Shown one piece after another: positions 23,846-32,318 of a DNA stretch of 35,072 bases; within the stretch, counting starts at the first letter, position 1; each line of letters opens with the position of its first letter. The notes beneath the pieces are model-generated. The model made no database searches. It was not told the origin of the DNA and worked only from the letters and a program-made list of their open reading frames with translations. Source of the stretch: Pseudomonadota bacterium (GTDB taxonomy: Bacteria; Pseudomonadota; Gammaproteobacteria; JAKAQQ01); contig JAKCBQ010000014.1 in assembly GCA_021839245.1 (NCBI GenBank), forward strand, positions 1-35,072. Direction: 5' to 3'. The translations under genes and the position numbers were made by a program.

Positions 23846-24910
23846 ATGAACTCGGATTCACCCAAAACCTTTGACATCGGACAGCTTCTGGCGTTCAGCG
23901 TCCGACAAAAAGCGTCCGATCTGCACCTTTCGGCCGGCGAGCCTCCCATGATCCGGGTTGACGGCGACATCCGCCGCATCAATCTCCCGGCTCTCGCCCA
24001 CAAGGAAGTGCGCGACATGGTCTACGACATCATGAACGACAAGCAGAGAAAGCAATACGAGGAGTTTCTCGAGTGTGACTTCTCTTTCGAAGTCGAGTCT
24101 CTCGCCCGGTTCCGGGTTAACGCCTTCAACCAGAGGCGCGGTGCGGGGGTGGTGTTCCGCACTATTCCTTCCGTCGTTCAGAATCTCGAAGAACTCGGCT
24201 CTCCCAAAACCTTTGCACAGCTGACCAGCGCCCCTCGGGGCCTCGTCCTTGTCACGGGACCGACCGGTTCGGGGAAATCGACGACGCTCGCGGCGATGAT
24301 TGATCATGTCAACGAAACACGCATGTCTCACATTCTCACGGTCGAGGACCCGATCGAGTTCGTACACGGTTCCAAAAAATGCCTGATCAACCAGCGTGAA
24401 GTCCACAGCCACACGCTCGGATTCGCCGAGGCCCTCCGCTCGGCCCTACGCGAAGATCCAGACATCATCCTCGTCGGCGAGATGCGCGACCTCGAAACCA
24501 TACGGCTGGCTTTGACCGCCGCCGAAACCGGGCACCTCGTCTTCGCCACGCTCCACACCAGTTCAGCCGCCAAAACCATCGACCGTATCGTTGACGTCTT
24601 CCCGGCTGCGGAGAAAGACATGGTTCGCACGATGCTGTCGGAATCCCTCAACGCCGTCATTGCCCAACGCCTCCTCAAGCGTCCGGGCGGTGGACGGATC
24701 GCCGCATACGAGATAATGATCGCCACCCCCGCCATACGAAATCTGATTCGCGAAAACAAGGTGGCCCAGATGTATTCCATGATTCAGACCGGGCAGTCCG
24801 TCGGCATGATGACTCTCGACCAGTGTCTTGCCGACTATCTTCGCCGCGGCTTGATCTCACGCGACCAAGCCCTTGAAGCGGCTACCAGCAAAGATCTCGT
24901 GGCACGCTGA
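23846..24910 (+). CDS. pilT: Type IV pilus retraction ATPase PilT
   Basis: PilT is a hexameric ATPase that drives pilus disassembly and twitching. The 354-residue protein has an N-terminal PAS-like domain starting with LLAFSVRQKASDLHLSAGEPP. It continues with Walker A GPTGSGKST (138-146), the Asp box VEDPIEFVH, Walker B IILVGEMRDLETI, the His box GHLVFATLHT, and the PilT-specific AIRNLIRE motif near residue 293. All are intact. It is the first of three related ATPase genes in a row; pilU follows after 11 bases. Confidence 0.98.
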   Translation: MNSDSPKTFDIGQLLAFSVRQKASDLHLSAGEPPMIRVDGDIRRINLPALAHKEVRDMVYDIMNDKQRKQYEEFLECDFSFEVESLARFRVNAFNQRRGAGVVFRTIPSVVQNLEELGSPKTFAQLTSAPRGLVLVTGPTGSGKSTTLAAMIDHVNETRMSHILTVEDPIEFVHGSKKCLINQREVHSHTLGFAEALRSALREDPDIILVGEMRDLETIRLALTAAETGHLVFATLHTSSAAKTIDRIVDVFPAAEKDMVRTMLSESLNAVIAQRLLKRPGGGRIAAYEIMIATPAIRNLIRENKVAQMYSMIQTGQSVGMMTLDQCLADYLRRGLISRDQALEAATSKDLVAR

Positions 24911-24921
24911 GGAAGCCAACC

Positions 24922-26079
24922 ATGGAACGCGAACAAGCCGTCAAATTCATGCAGGATCTCCTGCGTATCATGGTCCAGCGCCAAGCTTCCGATCTCTTCA
25001 TTACCGCCCAGTTCCCGCCTGCACTCAAGATTGACGGCGAGATCCAAGCCGTTACCGACCGACCCTTCAACGAAGAACAGACCGCGGTTCTTGTGCGCGC
25101 CATCATGAACGACCGTCAAAGCCGCGAGTTCGACGCCACCAAGGAACTCAGTTTTGCCATCAGCCCGCGGGGCATCGGCCGTTTTCGTGTCAGTGCCTAT
25201 CTTGAGCAAGGCCGAGTCGGCGCGGTCCTACGCGTGATCAACACCGACGTACCGACACTCGAAAAACTTGGTTTGCCCCCGATCACCCGCGACATTGCCA
25301 TGTCCAAGCGCGGACTCGTGCTCGTCGTCGGTGCCACAGGTTCGGGGAAGTCCACAACCCTCGCGGCCATGGTCCGCCAGCGCAACGAAAACAGCCGCGG
25401 TCACATTGTGACGATCGAAGACCCGATCGAGTATGTGCACCGCCACATGGGATGCATCGTCACTCAGCGCGAGCTCGGGGTCGACACCGAGTCGTGGGAG
25501 AACGCCCTCAAAAACACGCTCCGTCAAGCCCCCGATGTCATTCTCATCGGCGAAATCCGCGAGCAGACGACAATGCAGTACGCGGTCGAATTTGCCGAAA
25601 CCGGTCATCTCTGCCTGAGCACGCTTCACGCCAACAGCGCCAATCAGGCGCTTGATCGCATCATTAATCTCTATCCCAAAGAGAAACGGCAACAACTGCT
25701 CATGGATCTCTCCCTCAACCTCCGAGGCATGATCTCACAACGACTTCTGCGCAAGGCAAGCGGCGAGGGACGCATCGCCGCCATGGAGATTCTCATCAAC
25801 ACACCCTACGTCGCCGATCTGATTTTCAAGGGGGAGGTGGCTCAGCTCAAGGAGGTCATGGCACGCTCCCGGCAAGCCGGCATGCAGACCTTTGATCAAC
25901 ATCTCTTCGATCTTTACGAGGAGAAAGCCATCACCTACGAAGAGGCGCTACGAAACGCCGATTCGCAAAACGAGCTCCGTCTTCGCATCAAACTCGAAAG
26001 CAAACGCACCCCGCAATCGTTCGACCAGGAAATCGAGGCCCTGCATCTGCAGGACGTCGATTCCGGTCGCCCGCTGTGA
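24922..26079 (+). CDS. pilU: Type IV pilus retraction ATPase PilU
   Basis: PilU is the PilT-dependent accessory retraction ATPase. The 385-residue protein opens MEREQAVKFMQDLLRIMVQR and has SDLFITAQFPP, GATGSGKST (137-145), IEDPIEYVH, VILIGEIREQTTM, GHLCLSTLHANSANQALDRI and the PilU-type end KLESKRTPQSFDQEIEALHL. In place of PilT's AIRNLIRE it has YVADLIFKGE. GGAAG nine bases before the ATG is the ribosome site. The stop is 10 bases from the third ATPase gene. Confidence 0.97.
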   Translation: MEREQAVKFMQDLLRIMVQRQASDLFITAQFPPALKIDGEIQAVTDRPFNEEQTAVLVRAIMNDRQSREFDATKELSFAISPRGIGRFRVSAYLEQGRVGAVLRVINTDVPTLEKLGLPPITRDIAMSKRGLVLVVGATGSGKSTTLAAMVRQRNENSRGHIVTIEDPIEYVHRHMGCIVTQRELGVDTESWENALKNTLRQAPDVILIGEIREQTTMQYAVEFAETGHLCLSTLHANSANQALDRIINLYPKEKRQQLLMDLSLNLRGMISQRLLRKASGEGRIAAMEILINTPYVADLIFKGEVAQLKEVMARSRQAGMQTFDQHLFDLYEEKAITYEEALRNADSQNELRLRIKLESKRTPQSFDQEIEALHLQDVDSGRPL

Positions 26080-26089
26080 GACGACGGCC

Positions 26090-27145
26090 TTGAACCTCGA
26101 ACCTTATCTGCGCCTCATGGCGGAACACAAAGCCTCGGATCTTTATCTCTCGGTCGGCGCCACAATCAAGATCCGTGTCGAAGGCCGTCTGGGATCCATC
26201 GGGAAAACGGCTCTCGACGATGCCTTGCTCAAAAACGTTCTGGAATACCACCTGACCGAAGAGCAGAGAGCATTTTTCGCCAAGCAGGGGCAAGTGGACA
26301 TGGCTCTGCAGCTTGATGGGCTTGGACGCTACCGCCTGAACGTCTTCCGCCAACGTGGTCAACCCGCCATGGCCGTGCGCTTCATCCCGGAGTCAATCCC
26401 GGATCTCGACACACTAGGTCTTCCGGAAATCATCAGCGACCTGGCTCAACTTCGGCGGGGGTTGATTCTGGTGGTCGGGTCGACCGGCGCCGGCAAATCC
26501 ACCACTCTGGCCTCCCTACTCGACTGGCGCAATGCACACCACGCCGAGCATATTCTCACGGTTGAGGATCCGATTGAGTACACCTTCATCAACAAGAAGT
26601 CGGTCGTTAACCAGAGGGAAATCGGAACGGACGTCGCCTCTTACGAGAAGGCCCTACTGAGCGCGCTTCGCGCCAGCCCCGACGTGGTGATGATCGGCGA
26701 GATCCGCGACCGGGCAACCATGAGTTCCGTGCTTGAGCTTGCCACGACGGGGCACGTGGTGTTCGCCACCCTGCACACGGGCAACGCCTACCAAGCTCTG
26801 GAGCGGATCCTCAATCTCTACCCCGTCGACGCGCACCGTCAAATCGTGACGGATCTCGGCGAGGTCTTGCGGGCCGTCATCGCACAGCGTCTCGTGCCCA
26901 ATAAAGAGGAACGGCTTGTGGCGGCTGTCGAGATCATGCTTAATACGCCTCATATTGCCGATCTCATCCGCAAGGGGGAGATCGGCCAACTTCACGAGGC
27001 GATGGAAAACAGCCGCGAGCAGGGCATGCAAACCTTCGACCGCGCCCTAGCCCGCCTTTATGAGCAGGGGACCATCAGCCTCGAAACCGCACTCACCCAC
27101 GCCGACTCGCGGACCAATCTCGAATCCATCCTGCGTTTCGGCTGA
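26090..27145 (+). CDS. Third PilT/PilU-type ATPase in tandem
   Basis: This 351-residue paralogue has the whole family layout: EPYLRLMAEHKASDLYLSVGA, Walker A GSTGAGKST (130-138), VEDPIEYTF, Walker B VVMIGEIRDRATM, GHVVFATLHTGNAYQALERI and HIADLIRKGEIGQLHEAM. It is nearer to PilU than to PilT in its HIADLIRKGE segment, but lacks PilU's long C-terminal tail. The start is inferred as TTG at 26090, because the conserved N-terminus (NLEPYLRLM) begins there and no ATG or GTG precedes it after pilU's stop. An ATG at 26117 would remove conserved residues. A frame open further upstream overlaps pilU and is not used. Function is probably pilus retraction or its tuning. Confidence 0.93.
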   Translation: MNLEPYLRLMAEHKASDLYLSVGATIKIRVEGRLGSIGKTALDDALLKNVLEYHLTEEQRAFFAKQGQVDMALQLDGLGRYRLNVFRQRGQPAMAVRFIPESIPDLDTLGLPEIISDLAQLRRGLILVVGSTGAGKSTTLASLLDWRNAHHAEHILTVEDPIEYTFINKKSVVNQREIGTDVASYEKALLSALRASPDVVMIGEIRDRATMSSVLELATTGHVVFATLHTGNAYQALERILNLYPVDAHRQIVTDLGEVLRAVIAQRLVPNKEERLVAAVEIMLNTPHIADLIRKGEIGQLHEAMENSREQGMQTFDRALARLYEQGTISLETALTHADSRTNLESILRFG

Positions 27146-27160
27146 CAAGACCGAGGGCAC

Positions 27161-29239
27161 GTGCCGCCGGACCCTCTGTCTCCGCCCCGACGTGCGCGCC
27201 GTCCCGGCGCAACGGACGTGTCAGCCACCCGTACCGACGTTCTCTTCCAACTCCCGTTGCGCTATGAGGACTGGACCGCCCCGCTCTCGGACGCCGCCCG
27301 ACAACCCGGTACCAGCGGGCTTGTCGAAGGGACGGTCATGCGGGTTTTCGAGACAGCCCGACCGCGCCGAGCCTTTGTCGCCGTCCTGGCCGACGGGACC
27401 GGTCGGGAAATCCTGTCCTTGCGCTTTCTGCATGTTTTCCCAGGACTCCGCAGCCGGTTCGCGCCAGGCCAACGAATCGCCGCTTACGGGCGACTGCGTC
27501 AAGGTCCGCACGGGCTCGAGATGGTCCACCCCCGATGCCGTCGCGCGCCCGCAGCGGGGGCTCCCCGACCACAAAGCCTCGAGCCGGTCTATTCCGCACG
27601 GGGGGCGATACCGCCTCGGGCTCGGGCGCGTCTCGTTCAGGACGGACTCGCGCACCTCGCGTACGACCCGTCCTGGACCGATACGCTCACACCGCTTTTT
27701 CACCGCTCGGGTCTCGATGTCCCTTCCTTGACCGAATCTCTCAGCATCCTCCACGCTCCACCCGCCGAAGACAACGTCGAGCACATTCTGGAACAAGCCC
27801 GACGACGACTCGCCGCAGAGGAGCTGACCGCCCACATCCTCCGGACACGTCTTTGGCGCCGCGGCCTCAACGACCGGCCGGCCTCGCCTCTCGTTTGCTC
27901 CAGCCATCTCGTCAACCGCTACCTGGCACGGCTGCCGTGGCGCCCCACCGAGGGGCAACGGCGGGCATTTGAGGAAATCCGCGACGATCTGCGGCGTGCA
28001 CAACCCATGATTCGTGTCCTCCAGGGCGATGTCGGCTGCGGCAAGACGCTCGTCGCCACCTTGGCTGCCCTTCACACTCTGGAAGCCGGAGAGCAAGTGG
28101 CCCTCCTCGCTCCCACCGAGATTCTGGCCCGTCAGCACCGCGATCGTCTTGCCGCCGAGCTGGCCCCTCTTGGCATCGCCGTGCTTGGACTCTGGGGCGC
28201 CATCCCTGCCGCAGAACGGCGTGCACACGAGGCCAGGATCGCCGCTCGCGACCCCTGTCTCACTGTCGGTACGCATGCTCTCCTTCACAGCAAACTCCGT
28301 TTCGGCTCGCTCGGACTTGTGATCGTGGACGAGCAACACCGCTTTGGCGTCGTGCAACGCCAAACCCTCAACAGCGCACGCAGCGATGCACTCCAGCCGC
28401 ACCAACTCATCATGACCGCAACCCCGATCCCGCGGACGCTTGCACTCGCGCTTTACGGCGGCATCGATCTCACGACCATTCACGAGCTCCCTCCGGGACG
28501 GACCCCGGTCCGGACGACGGTGCTCCTCGACACCCGTCGGAGAGAACTCATGGCACGGCTTCGCCACCGCTGCCTCGAGGGGCCCGAGCAGGCCTACTGG
28601 ATCTGCCCGTGGATCGGAGACGAAGACGACACCGCCGAAGACGAGGGCCCGGGCGTCGCGCGCACTTACCATGAGCTCCTGACCCACTTCCCCCCCGACT
28701 CTGTGGCTCTGGTCCACGGACGGATGCCGGCGCGTGCGCGCGAGGAAGCCATGCGATTATTCCACGAGGGACGGGCGCGCATCCTCGTTGCCACCACCGT
28801 CGTCGAAGTCGGTGTCGATGTTCCCGCGGCAACCATCATGGTGATTGAAGAAGCCGACCGTCTGGGACTGCTGCAGCTCCATCAGCTGCGTGGGCGTGTC
28901 GGGCGAGGCCCCCTCCCCTCGCACTGTGTTCTGCTCCATAAAGGCTTGCGGGCCGAAGCGGGTGCAAGGCTCGAATCCCTCACACGACTGAGCGACGGCC
29001 TCGACGTGGCGCGCCAAGATCTCGAAACACGTGGTCCCGGTGACGCCACAGGCACACGCCAGTCCGGCGTTCCCGGGTTTCGCTTTGTGGATCTCGCGCG
29101 CGATCTTGCTCTCGTTCCCTTCGCCCGTCAGATCGCCGACGCCCTCATGCCCGAAGGAGTGCTGACACCCCACGGCGAGGCCGAGAGGCTTCTGGCCCGC
29201 TGGCCGGGCCCCGGGGAAACACTCTCGCGAACGGTTTGA
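27161..29239 (+). CDS. recG: ATP-dependent DNA helicase RecG
   Basis: RecG remodels stalled replication forks and Holliday junctions. The 692-residue protein (E. coli 693) has an OB wedge domain (about 45-150). The motor has motif I GDVGCGKTLVA, LAPTEILARQH, motif II DEQHRFGV, TATPIPRTLAL, motif V VGVDVPAATIMVIEEADR, motif VI QLHQLRGRVGRG, and the RecG-specific tail DLETRGPGDATGTRQSG. The GTG start at 27161 follows GAGGGC closely and lies 15 bases after the third PilT-type gene. The N-terminus is slightly shorter in its helical lead-in than in E. coli, but the key domains are complete. Confidence 0.97.
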   Translation: MPPDPLSPPRRARRPGATDVSATRTDVLFQLPLRYEDWTAPLSDAARQPGTSGLVEGTVMRVFETARPRRAFVAVLADGTGREILSLRFLHVFPGLRSRFAPGQRIAAYGRLRQGPHGLEMVHPRCRRAPAAGAPRPQSLEPVYSARGAIPPRARARLVQDGLAHLAYDPSWTDTLTPLFHRSGLDVPSLTESLSILHAPPAEDNVEHILEQARRRLAAEELTAHILRTRLWRRGLNDRPASPLVCSSHLVNRYLARLPWRPTEGQRRAFEEIRDDLRRAQPMIRVLQGDVGCGKTLVATLAALHTLEAGEQVALLAPTEILARQHRDRLAAELAPLGIAVLGLWGAIPAAERRAHEARIAARDPCLTVGTHALLHSKLRFGSLGLVIVDEQHRFGVVQRQTLNSARSDALQPHQLIMTATPIPRTLALALYGGIDLTTIHELPPGRTPVRTTVLLDTRRRELMARLRHRCLEGPEQAYWICPWIGDEDDTAEDEGPGVARTYHELLTHFPPDSVALVHGRMPARAREEAMRLFHEGRARILVATTVVEVGVDVPAATIMVIEEADRLGLLQLHQLRGRVGRGPLPSHCVLLHKGLRAEAGARLESLTRLSDGLDVARQDLETRGPGDATGTRQSGVPGFRFVDLARDLALVPFARQIADALMPEGVLTPHGEAERLLARWPGPGETLSRTV

Positions 29240-29251
29240 GGGGACGCGGGG

Positions 29252-29257
29252 CTACAA
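29252..29257 (+). promoter_or_regulatory. Possible -10 element for ubiC-ubiA
   Basis: TACAAT lies 44 bases before the ubiC GTG in the 61-base gap after recG. No good -35 is present at 16-18 bases spacing, so this is only a candidate for separate expression of the ubiquinone genes. Confidence 0.25.
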
Positions 29258-29300
29258 TGGATCCCGTTCCTCCGGCCGATCGCGTCGGACCATTATTCTC

Positions 29301-29861
29301 GTGCCCGCAAAGTCCGCCTGCTGGTTTCCCCCGTCCGATGTGCCCACCGCAGAACGCCCCGATGGGTACTGGGCATGGCTCATTGACCCGGCGCCTCTTA
29401 CGCCCAAACTGCGCGCCCACGCCGGCGAGGACCTTGATCTGACACTGCTTCAGTCCGGCCCGGCACATCCGTGGCCCGATGAGTGGCCCGTCCTTGACAT
29501 GACACCACGCCAACGCATCCTGCGCCGCGAAATTCTCTTTACCGTGTGCGATGATCCTTGGGTGTACGCCACAACGACGGTCAGCGAAACGGACGTCAGT
29601 GCGCTTCCCTGGTTGACCCAGCTCGGAAACGAAGCACTCGGAGATCGGGTTTTTGCACGGCATGGAGGGAGGCGGCTGTGGCTTGAGGTTGGCCGCCTCG
29701 GGTACGGCGCTCCTCTCGCCCGCCAAGCCCGAGTACTTCTGCACCCCAACCGTTTGCCCGATCCCTTATGGGCCCGCCGATCGCTTCTCCAGTGCGGTCG
29801 GGCCCGTTTGCTCGTGCACGAAATCTTCCTGCGCGGGGCAACCCCGTGGCGACGCAGTTGA
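29301..29861 (+). CDS. ubiC: Chorismate pyruvate-lyase (UbiC)
   Basis: UbiC converts chorismate to 4-hydroxybenzoate and pyruvate, the entry to ubiquinone synthesis. The 186-residue protein has the family path: WPVLDMTPRQRILRREI with the substrate arginine, DDPWVYATTTV, LTQLGNEALGDRVF, LWLEVGRLGYG, and the C-terminal DPLWARRSLL...LLVHEIFLRG, whose glutamate matches the E. coli Glu155 position. Sequence similarity is moderate, but the placement directly before ubiA supports it strongly. The GTG start at 29301 has no obvious Shine-Dalgarno. Confidence 0.88.
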   Translation: MPAKSACWFPPSDVPTAERPDGYWAWLIDPAPLTPKLRAHAGEDLDLTLLQSGPAHPWPDEWPVLDMTPRQRILRREILFTVCDDPWVYATTTVSETDVSALPWLTQLGNEALGDRVFARHGGRRLWLEVGRLGYGAPLARQARVLLHPNRLPDPLWARRSLLQCGRARLLVHEIFLRGATPWRRS

Positions 29862-30772
29862 ACGCCAAGGTCTTCCGTGTCCGCACAGGCCTCGAGGCCA
29901 CGAGTAAACGCCTCGAACTCTACGCTCGGCTCGTCCGTTTGGACCGGCCGATCGGGGCTCTTCTGCTGCTCTGGCCAACGCTCTGGGCTCTTTGGCTGGC
30001 GGGGAAGGGGCATCCCGACCCCTGGATCCTTTTCGTCTTTGTCGTGGGCGTCTGGCTGATGCGCGGTGCGGGGTGTGCTGTCAACGATTTTGCGGACCGC
30101 AATTTTGATCCGTACGTGGTGCGGACCCGCCACCGTCCGCTCGCGCAACGCAACCTCAAGGGATGGGAAGCCTGGGCGATCGCCTTGGTCTTGGCGGGCA
30201 TCGCCGCTCTTCTCGTCTCCACACTCAATCTGCTCACCGTCCTGCTCGCGGCCGTGGCCCTCCTGCTTGCGATCAGTTATCCCTTCCTCAAGCGATACAC
30301 CCACCTTCCCCAGCCGTACCTCGGTGTCGCCTTCGGTTGGGGGATCCCTATGGCCTGGGCGGCTGAAACCGGACGGATTCCCACGGTTGCCTGGCTGCTT
30401 CTCCTCGCCAACGTTCTTTGGACCACCGTTTACGACACGTTCTACGCCATGGCCGATCGGCCTTGGGACAGGCAACTCGGCATCAAATCGACAGCGCTCC
30501 TTTTTGGAGACTACGACCTCATCGTCATCGCGGGCCTGCAAGCGCTCACACTGCTGGCTCTCCTCCTCGTCGGTCACCGCCTGCATCTCAACGGGTTTTA
30601 CGATGCGGGGGTCGCAACCGCCGGGGTGCTCTTTTTGGCCCAACTCAACCGTGCCCGCGAGCGGAACCCCGAACAATGCTTCCGCTCGTTCTTGAACAAC
30701 AATTGGGTTGGGCTCAGCGTTTTTCTCGGTATTGCCCTCAACTACATCCTTCGCCTCACCCCTGTACGCTAA
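29846..30772 (+). CDS. ubiA: 4-hydroxybenzoate octaprenyltransferase (UbiA)
   Basis: UbiA joins a polyprenyl chain to 4-hydroxybenzoate in the inner membrane. The protein of about 308 residues has eight or nine membrane helices and both aspartate-rich motifs. The first is NDFADRNFD with the VVRTRHRPLA loop; the second is YAMADRPWDRQLGIKSTALLFG (canonical DRDDD replaced by DRPWD, both outer aspartates kept). The opening LVRLDRPIGALLLLWPTLWALW is classical. The GTG at 29846 overlaps ubiC by 16 bases. A TTG at 29858 would give the 4-base overlap (TTGA) seen elsewhere here and is a real alternative. Confidence 0.95.
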   Translation: MATQLNAKVFRVRTGLEATSKRLELYARLVRLDRPIGALLLLWPTLWALWLAGKGHPDPWILFVFVVGVWLMRGAGCAVNDFADRNFDPYVVRTRHRPLAQRNLKGWEAWAIALVLAGIAALLVSTLNLLTVLLAAVALLLAISYPFLKRYTHLPQPYLGVAFGWGIPMAWAAETGRIPTVAWLLLLANVLWTTVYDTFYAMADRPWDRQLGIKSTALLFGDYDLIVIAGLQALTLLALLLVGHRLHLNGFYDAGVATAGVLFLAQLNRARERNPEQCFRSFLNNNWVGLSVFLGIALNYILRLTPVR

Positions 30773-30788
30773 GCCCTGATTACAGGGC
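30773..30788. terminator. Hairpin between convergent ubiA and permease genes
   Basis: GCCCTG (30773-30778), loop ATTA, CAGGGC (30783-30788) is a perfect 6-base stem placed exactly between the two convergent stop codons; the permease stop (30780-30782) is in the loop. There is no thymine run, so it is a weak bidirectional terminator candidate. Confidence 0.45.
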
Positions 30789-32273
30789 CGGGGGTTCGCG
30801 ACCGACAGCGTTGGTTTGACCGGCACGCGCCACGACCTCGCGCGGCGTCCGGGCGAGCCACCACCAGACATAGAGACACGGAACGAGGATCAGAGCAGGA
30901 GCCAGCCACAACGGGAATGTCAGAGGCAGAAGTGTAGCGACGAGCACGATAAGCACAAGAAGGTTGGCCACCTGGGGGACGAGGACGTGGCGCGCACGCC
31001 CGCGCAAACGCTGGTCGCGGGCGTAGAAAGCCAAGGCCGTATTCGCCAAAATATGGCCGAGGAATAGCGCGATACTGCTCGCGGTGATCAGGATGAGATA
31101 GCCCTCGAACGGCCCAAGGACGAGGCCCGTCAGAAGCGAGAGACCCAAAGCGGCGAGCATCACCCAACGCACCGCACGCTTCGGATTACGCGTACCGTCG
31201 AGTTCAGACCATGAAGAGGGGAAGACCACACCATCACGGGCCATGGCGTAGACGAGGCGCGCGCTGCTCAGAACCGGTGACAAGCTCCCCGCATACATCG
31301 AATTCAGGATGAGGAGGACCAGAATCACCGCCGCCCAGAGACCCACGCCTGATCGGGCCAGCACCACACCGGGGACAAGGGCGTGGGCAAAACCTCCCAT
31401 CCGTTGCGGCCCCCAAGCGACGGTCAGCGCGTAGGCAAGAAAGACAAAGAGGAAAGACGACAGGAGATAGGCCAGCACGACCGCCCAGCGAATGCGCCTC
31501 TCGGGAGTCGCCGTCTCTTCGCCCAACGATGTGGCGGCCGACGAACCTGAGACCGTGAACATACCAAGGAGGACCCCAAGGGCGAAGACCGGCAGAGGCA
31601 CGTGGGCGTCGTGCAGCGTGAACACCGCGGACGTGTTGGCGGGGCCCGCGGTAACCACAAGATCGATGGCAAAGATGAAAAGCGCCACGATCTCAAGAGT
31701 TCCCGTCCACACCGCGTAACGCAGGGAAGGGCGGACCCCACGCACCGCAAGCAGATAGAGCAATCCCGTGAGCAACATGAGGACGGGGATCCAGAGCCAA
31801 AGCGGGGCCGTCACACCAAAGAGGGTGGTCAACACACCGGGCACGAAGACGCCGGCGACAAACAGAAGGGCGTTGGTAATGATATTGAAGTAAGACAAGA
31901 GGAAAAGCAGTCCTCCGATGGTCCCCCAACGCCCGCCCATCCCGTGCGCGATGAACCCGTAAAACCCCCCGGCCGAGGCCACGTGCTTGGAGAATTGCAC
32001 CGTCGTGTTCACCATGAGGGCGGCGGCGACAACAGCGACAAGAAGGGCCAGAGGCATGCCCCCCTGCGCATAGGCCGCCACCCCCGTGAGCGTGGCAGCC
32101 ATCGCTCCAGCCGGTGCGATCAGGGAAATTGACTGGTAGGTGAGTTGCCAGAACCCGACGGCGTGAGGGTCCAGCGTGGCGGTGGCCGGGTCGACGGACT
32201 CGCGCATAAAGAAGCTCCCGAGGGACATCCCATCATAAGCGGAGTCCATGCCTCCCGGACGAAAACGCGCCAT
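30780..32273 (-). CDS. APC-superfamily amino acid permease
   Basis: This inner-membrane transporter of about 497 residues has 12 predicted helices. The N-terminal helix 1 region YQSISLIAPAGAMAATLTG carries the unwound-helix pattern of APC carriers. GGFYGFIAHGMGGRWG is the conserved helix 3 region, and SSAATSLGEETATPERRI is the consensus loop (E-x-x-x-P-x-R-x-I). The substrate cannot be told; amino acids or polyamines are usual. The start is uncertain: ATG at 32273 is chosen, ATGs at 32249 and 32228 are alternatives, and an open frame reaching 32591 runs through the divergent pilus gene and is not used. The gene is convergent with ubiA. Confidence 0.85.
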   Translation of the reverse strand: MARFRPGGMDSAYDGMSLGSFFMRESVDPATATLDPHAVGFWQLTYQSISLIAPAGAMAATLTGVAAYAQGGMPLALLVAVVAAALMVNTTVQFSKHVASAGGFYGFIAHGMGGRWGTIGGLLFLLSYFNIITNALLFVAGVFVPGVLTTLFGVTAPLWLWIPVLMLLTGLLYLLAVRGVRPSLRYAVWTGTLEIVALFIFAIDLVVTAGPANTSAVFTLHDAHVPLPVFALGVLLGMFTVSGSSAATSLGEETATPERRIRWAVVLAYLLSSFLFVFLAYALTVAWGPQRMGGFAHALVPGVVLARSGVGLWAAVILVLLILNSMYAGSLSPVLSSARLVYAMARDGVVFPSSWSELDGTRNPKRAVRWVMLAALGLSLLTGLVLGPFEGYLILITASSIALFLGHILANTALAFYARDQRLRGRARHVLVPQVANLLVLIVLVATLLPLTFPLWLAPALILVPCLYVWWWLARTPREVVARAGQTNAVGREPPAL

Positions 32274-32318
32274 AGCGGCCGCGATTGACGCTCGCGCAAC
32301 GTGGCAGGGAGGCGGAAG
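32274..32318. promoter_or_regulatory. Short divergent region between permease and type IVb-like pilus locus
   Basis: Only 45 bases separate the two start codons. GGGAGG six or seven bases before the ATG at 32319 is a strong ribosome site and decides that start over the upstream GTG at 32301. No promoter hexamers are convincing. Either promoter may lie within the opposite gene's 5' end. Confidence 0.4.

Noticed and set aside
27221..28717. 498-codon minus-strand frame opposite recG
   Set aside because: recG matches its family over its whole length with all helicase motifs; the antisense product has no recognisable motif.
29450..30871. 473-codon minus-strand frame opposite ubiC and ubiA
   Set aside because: It covers two recognised ubiquinone genes on the other strand and its product is charged, repetitive and unlike any family.
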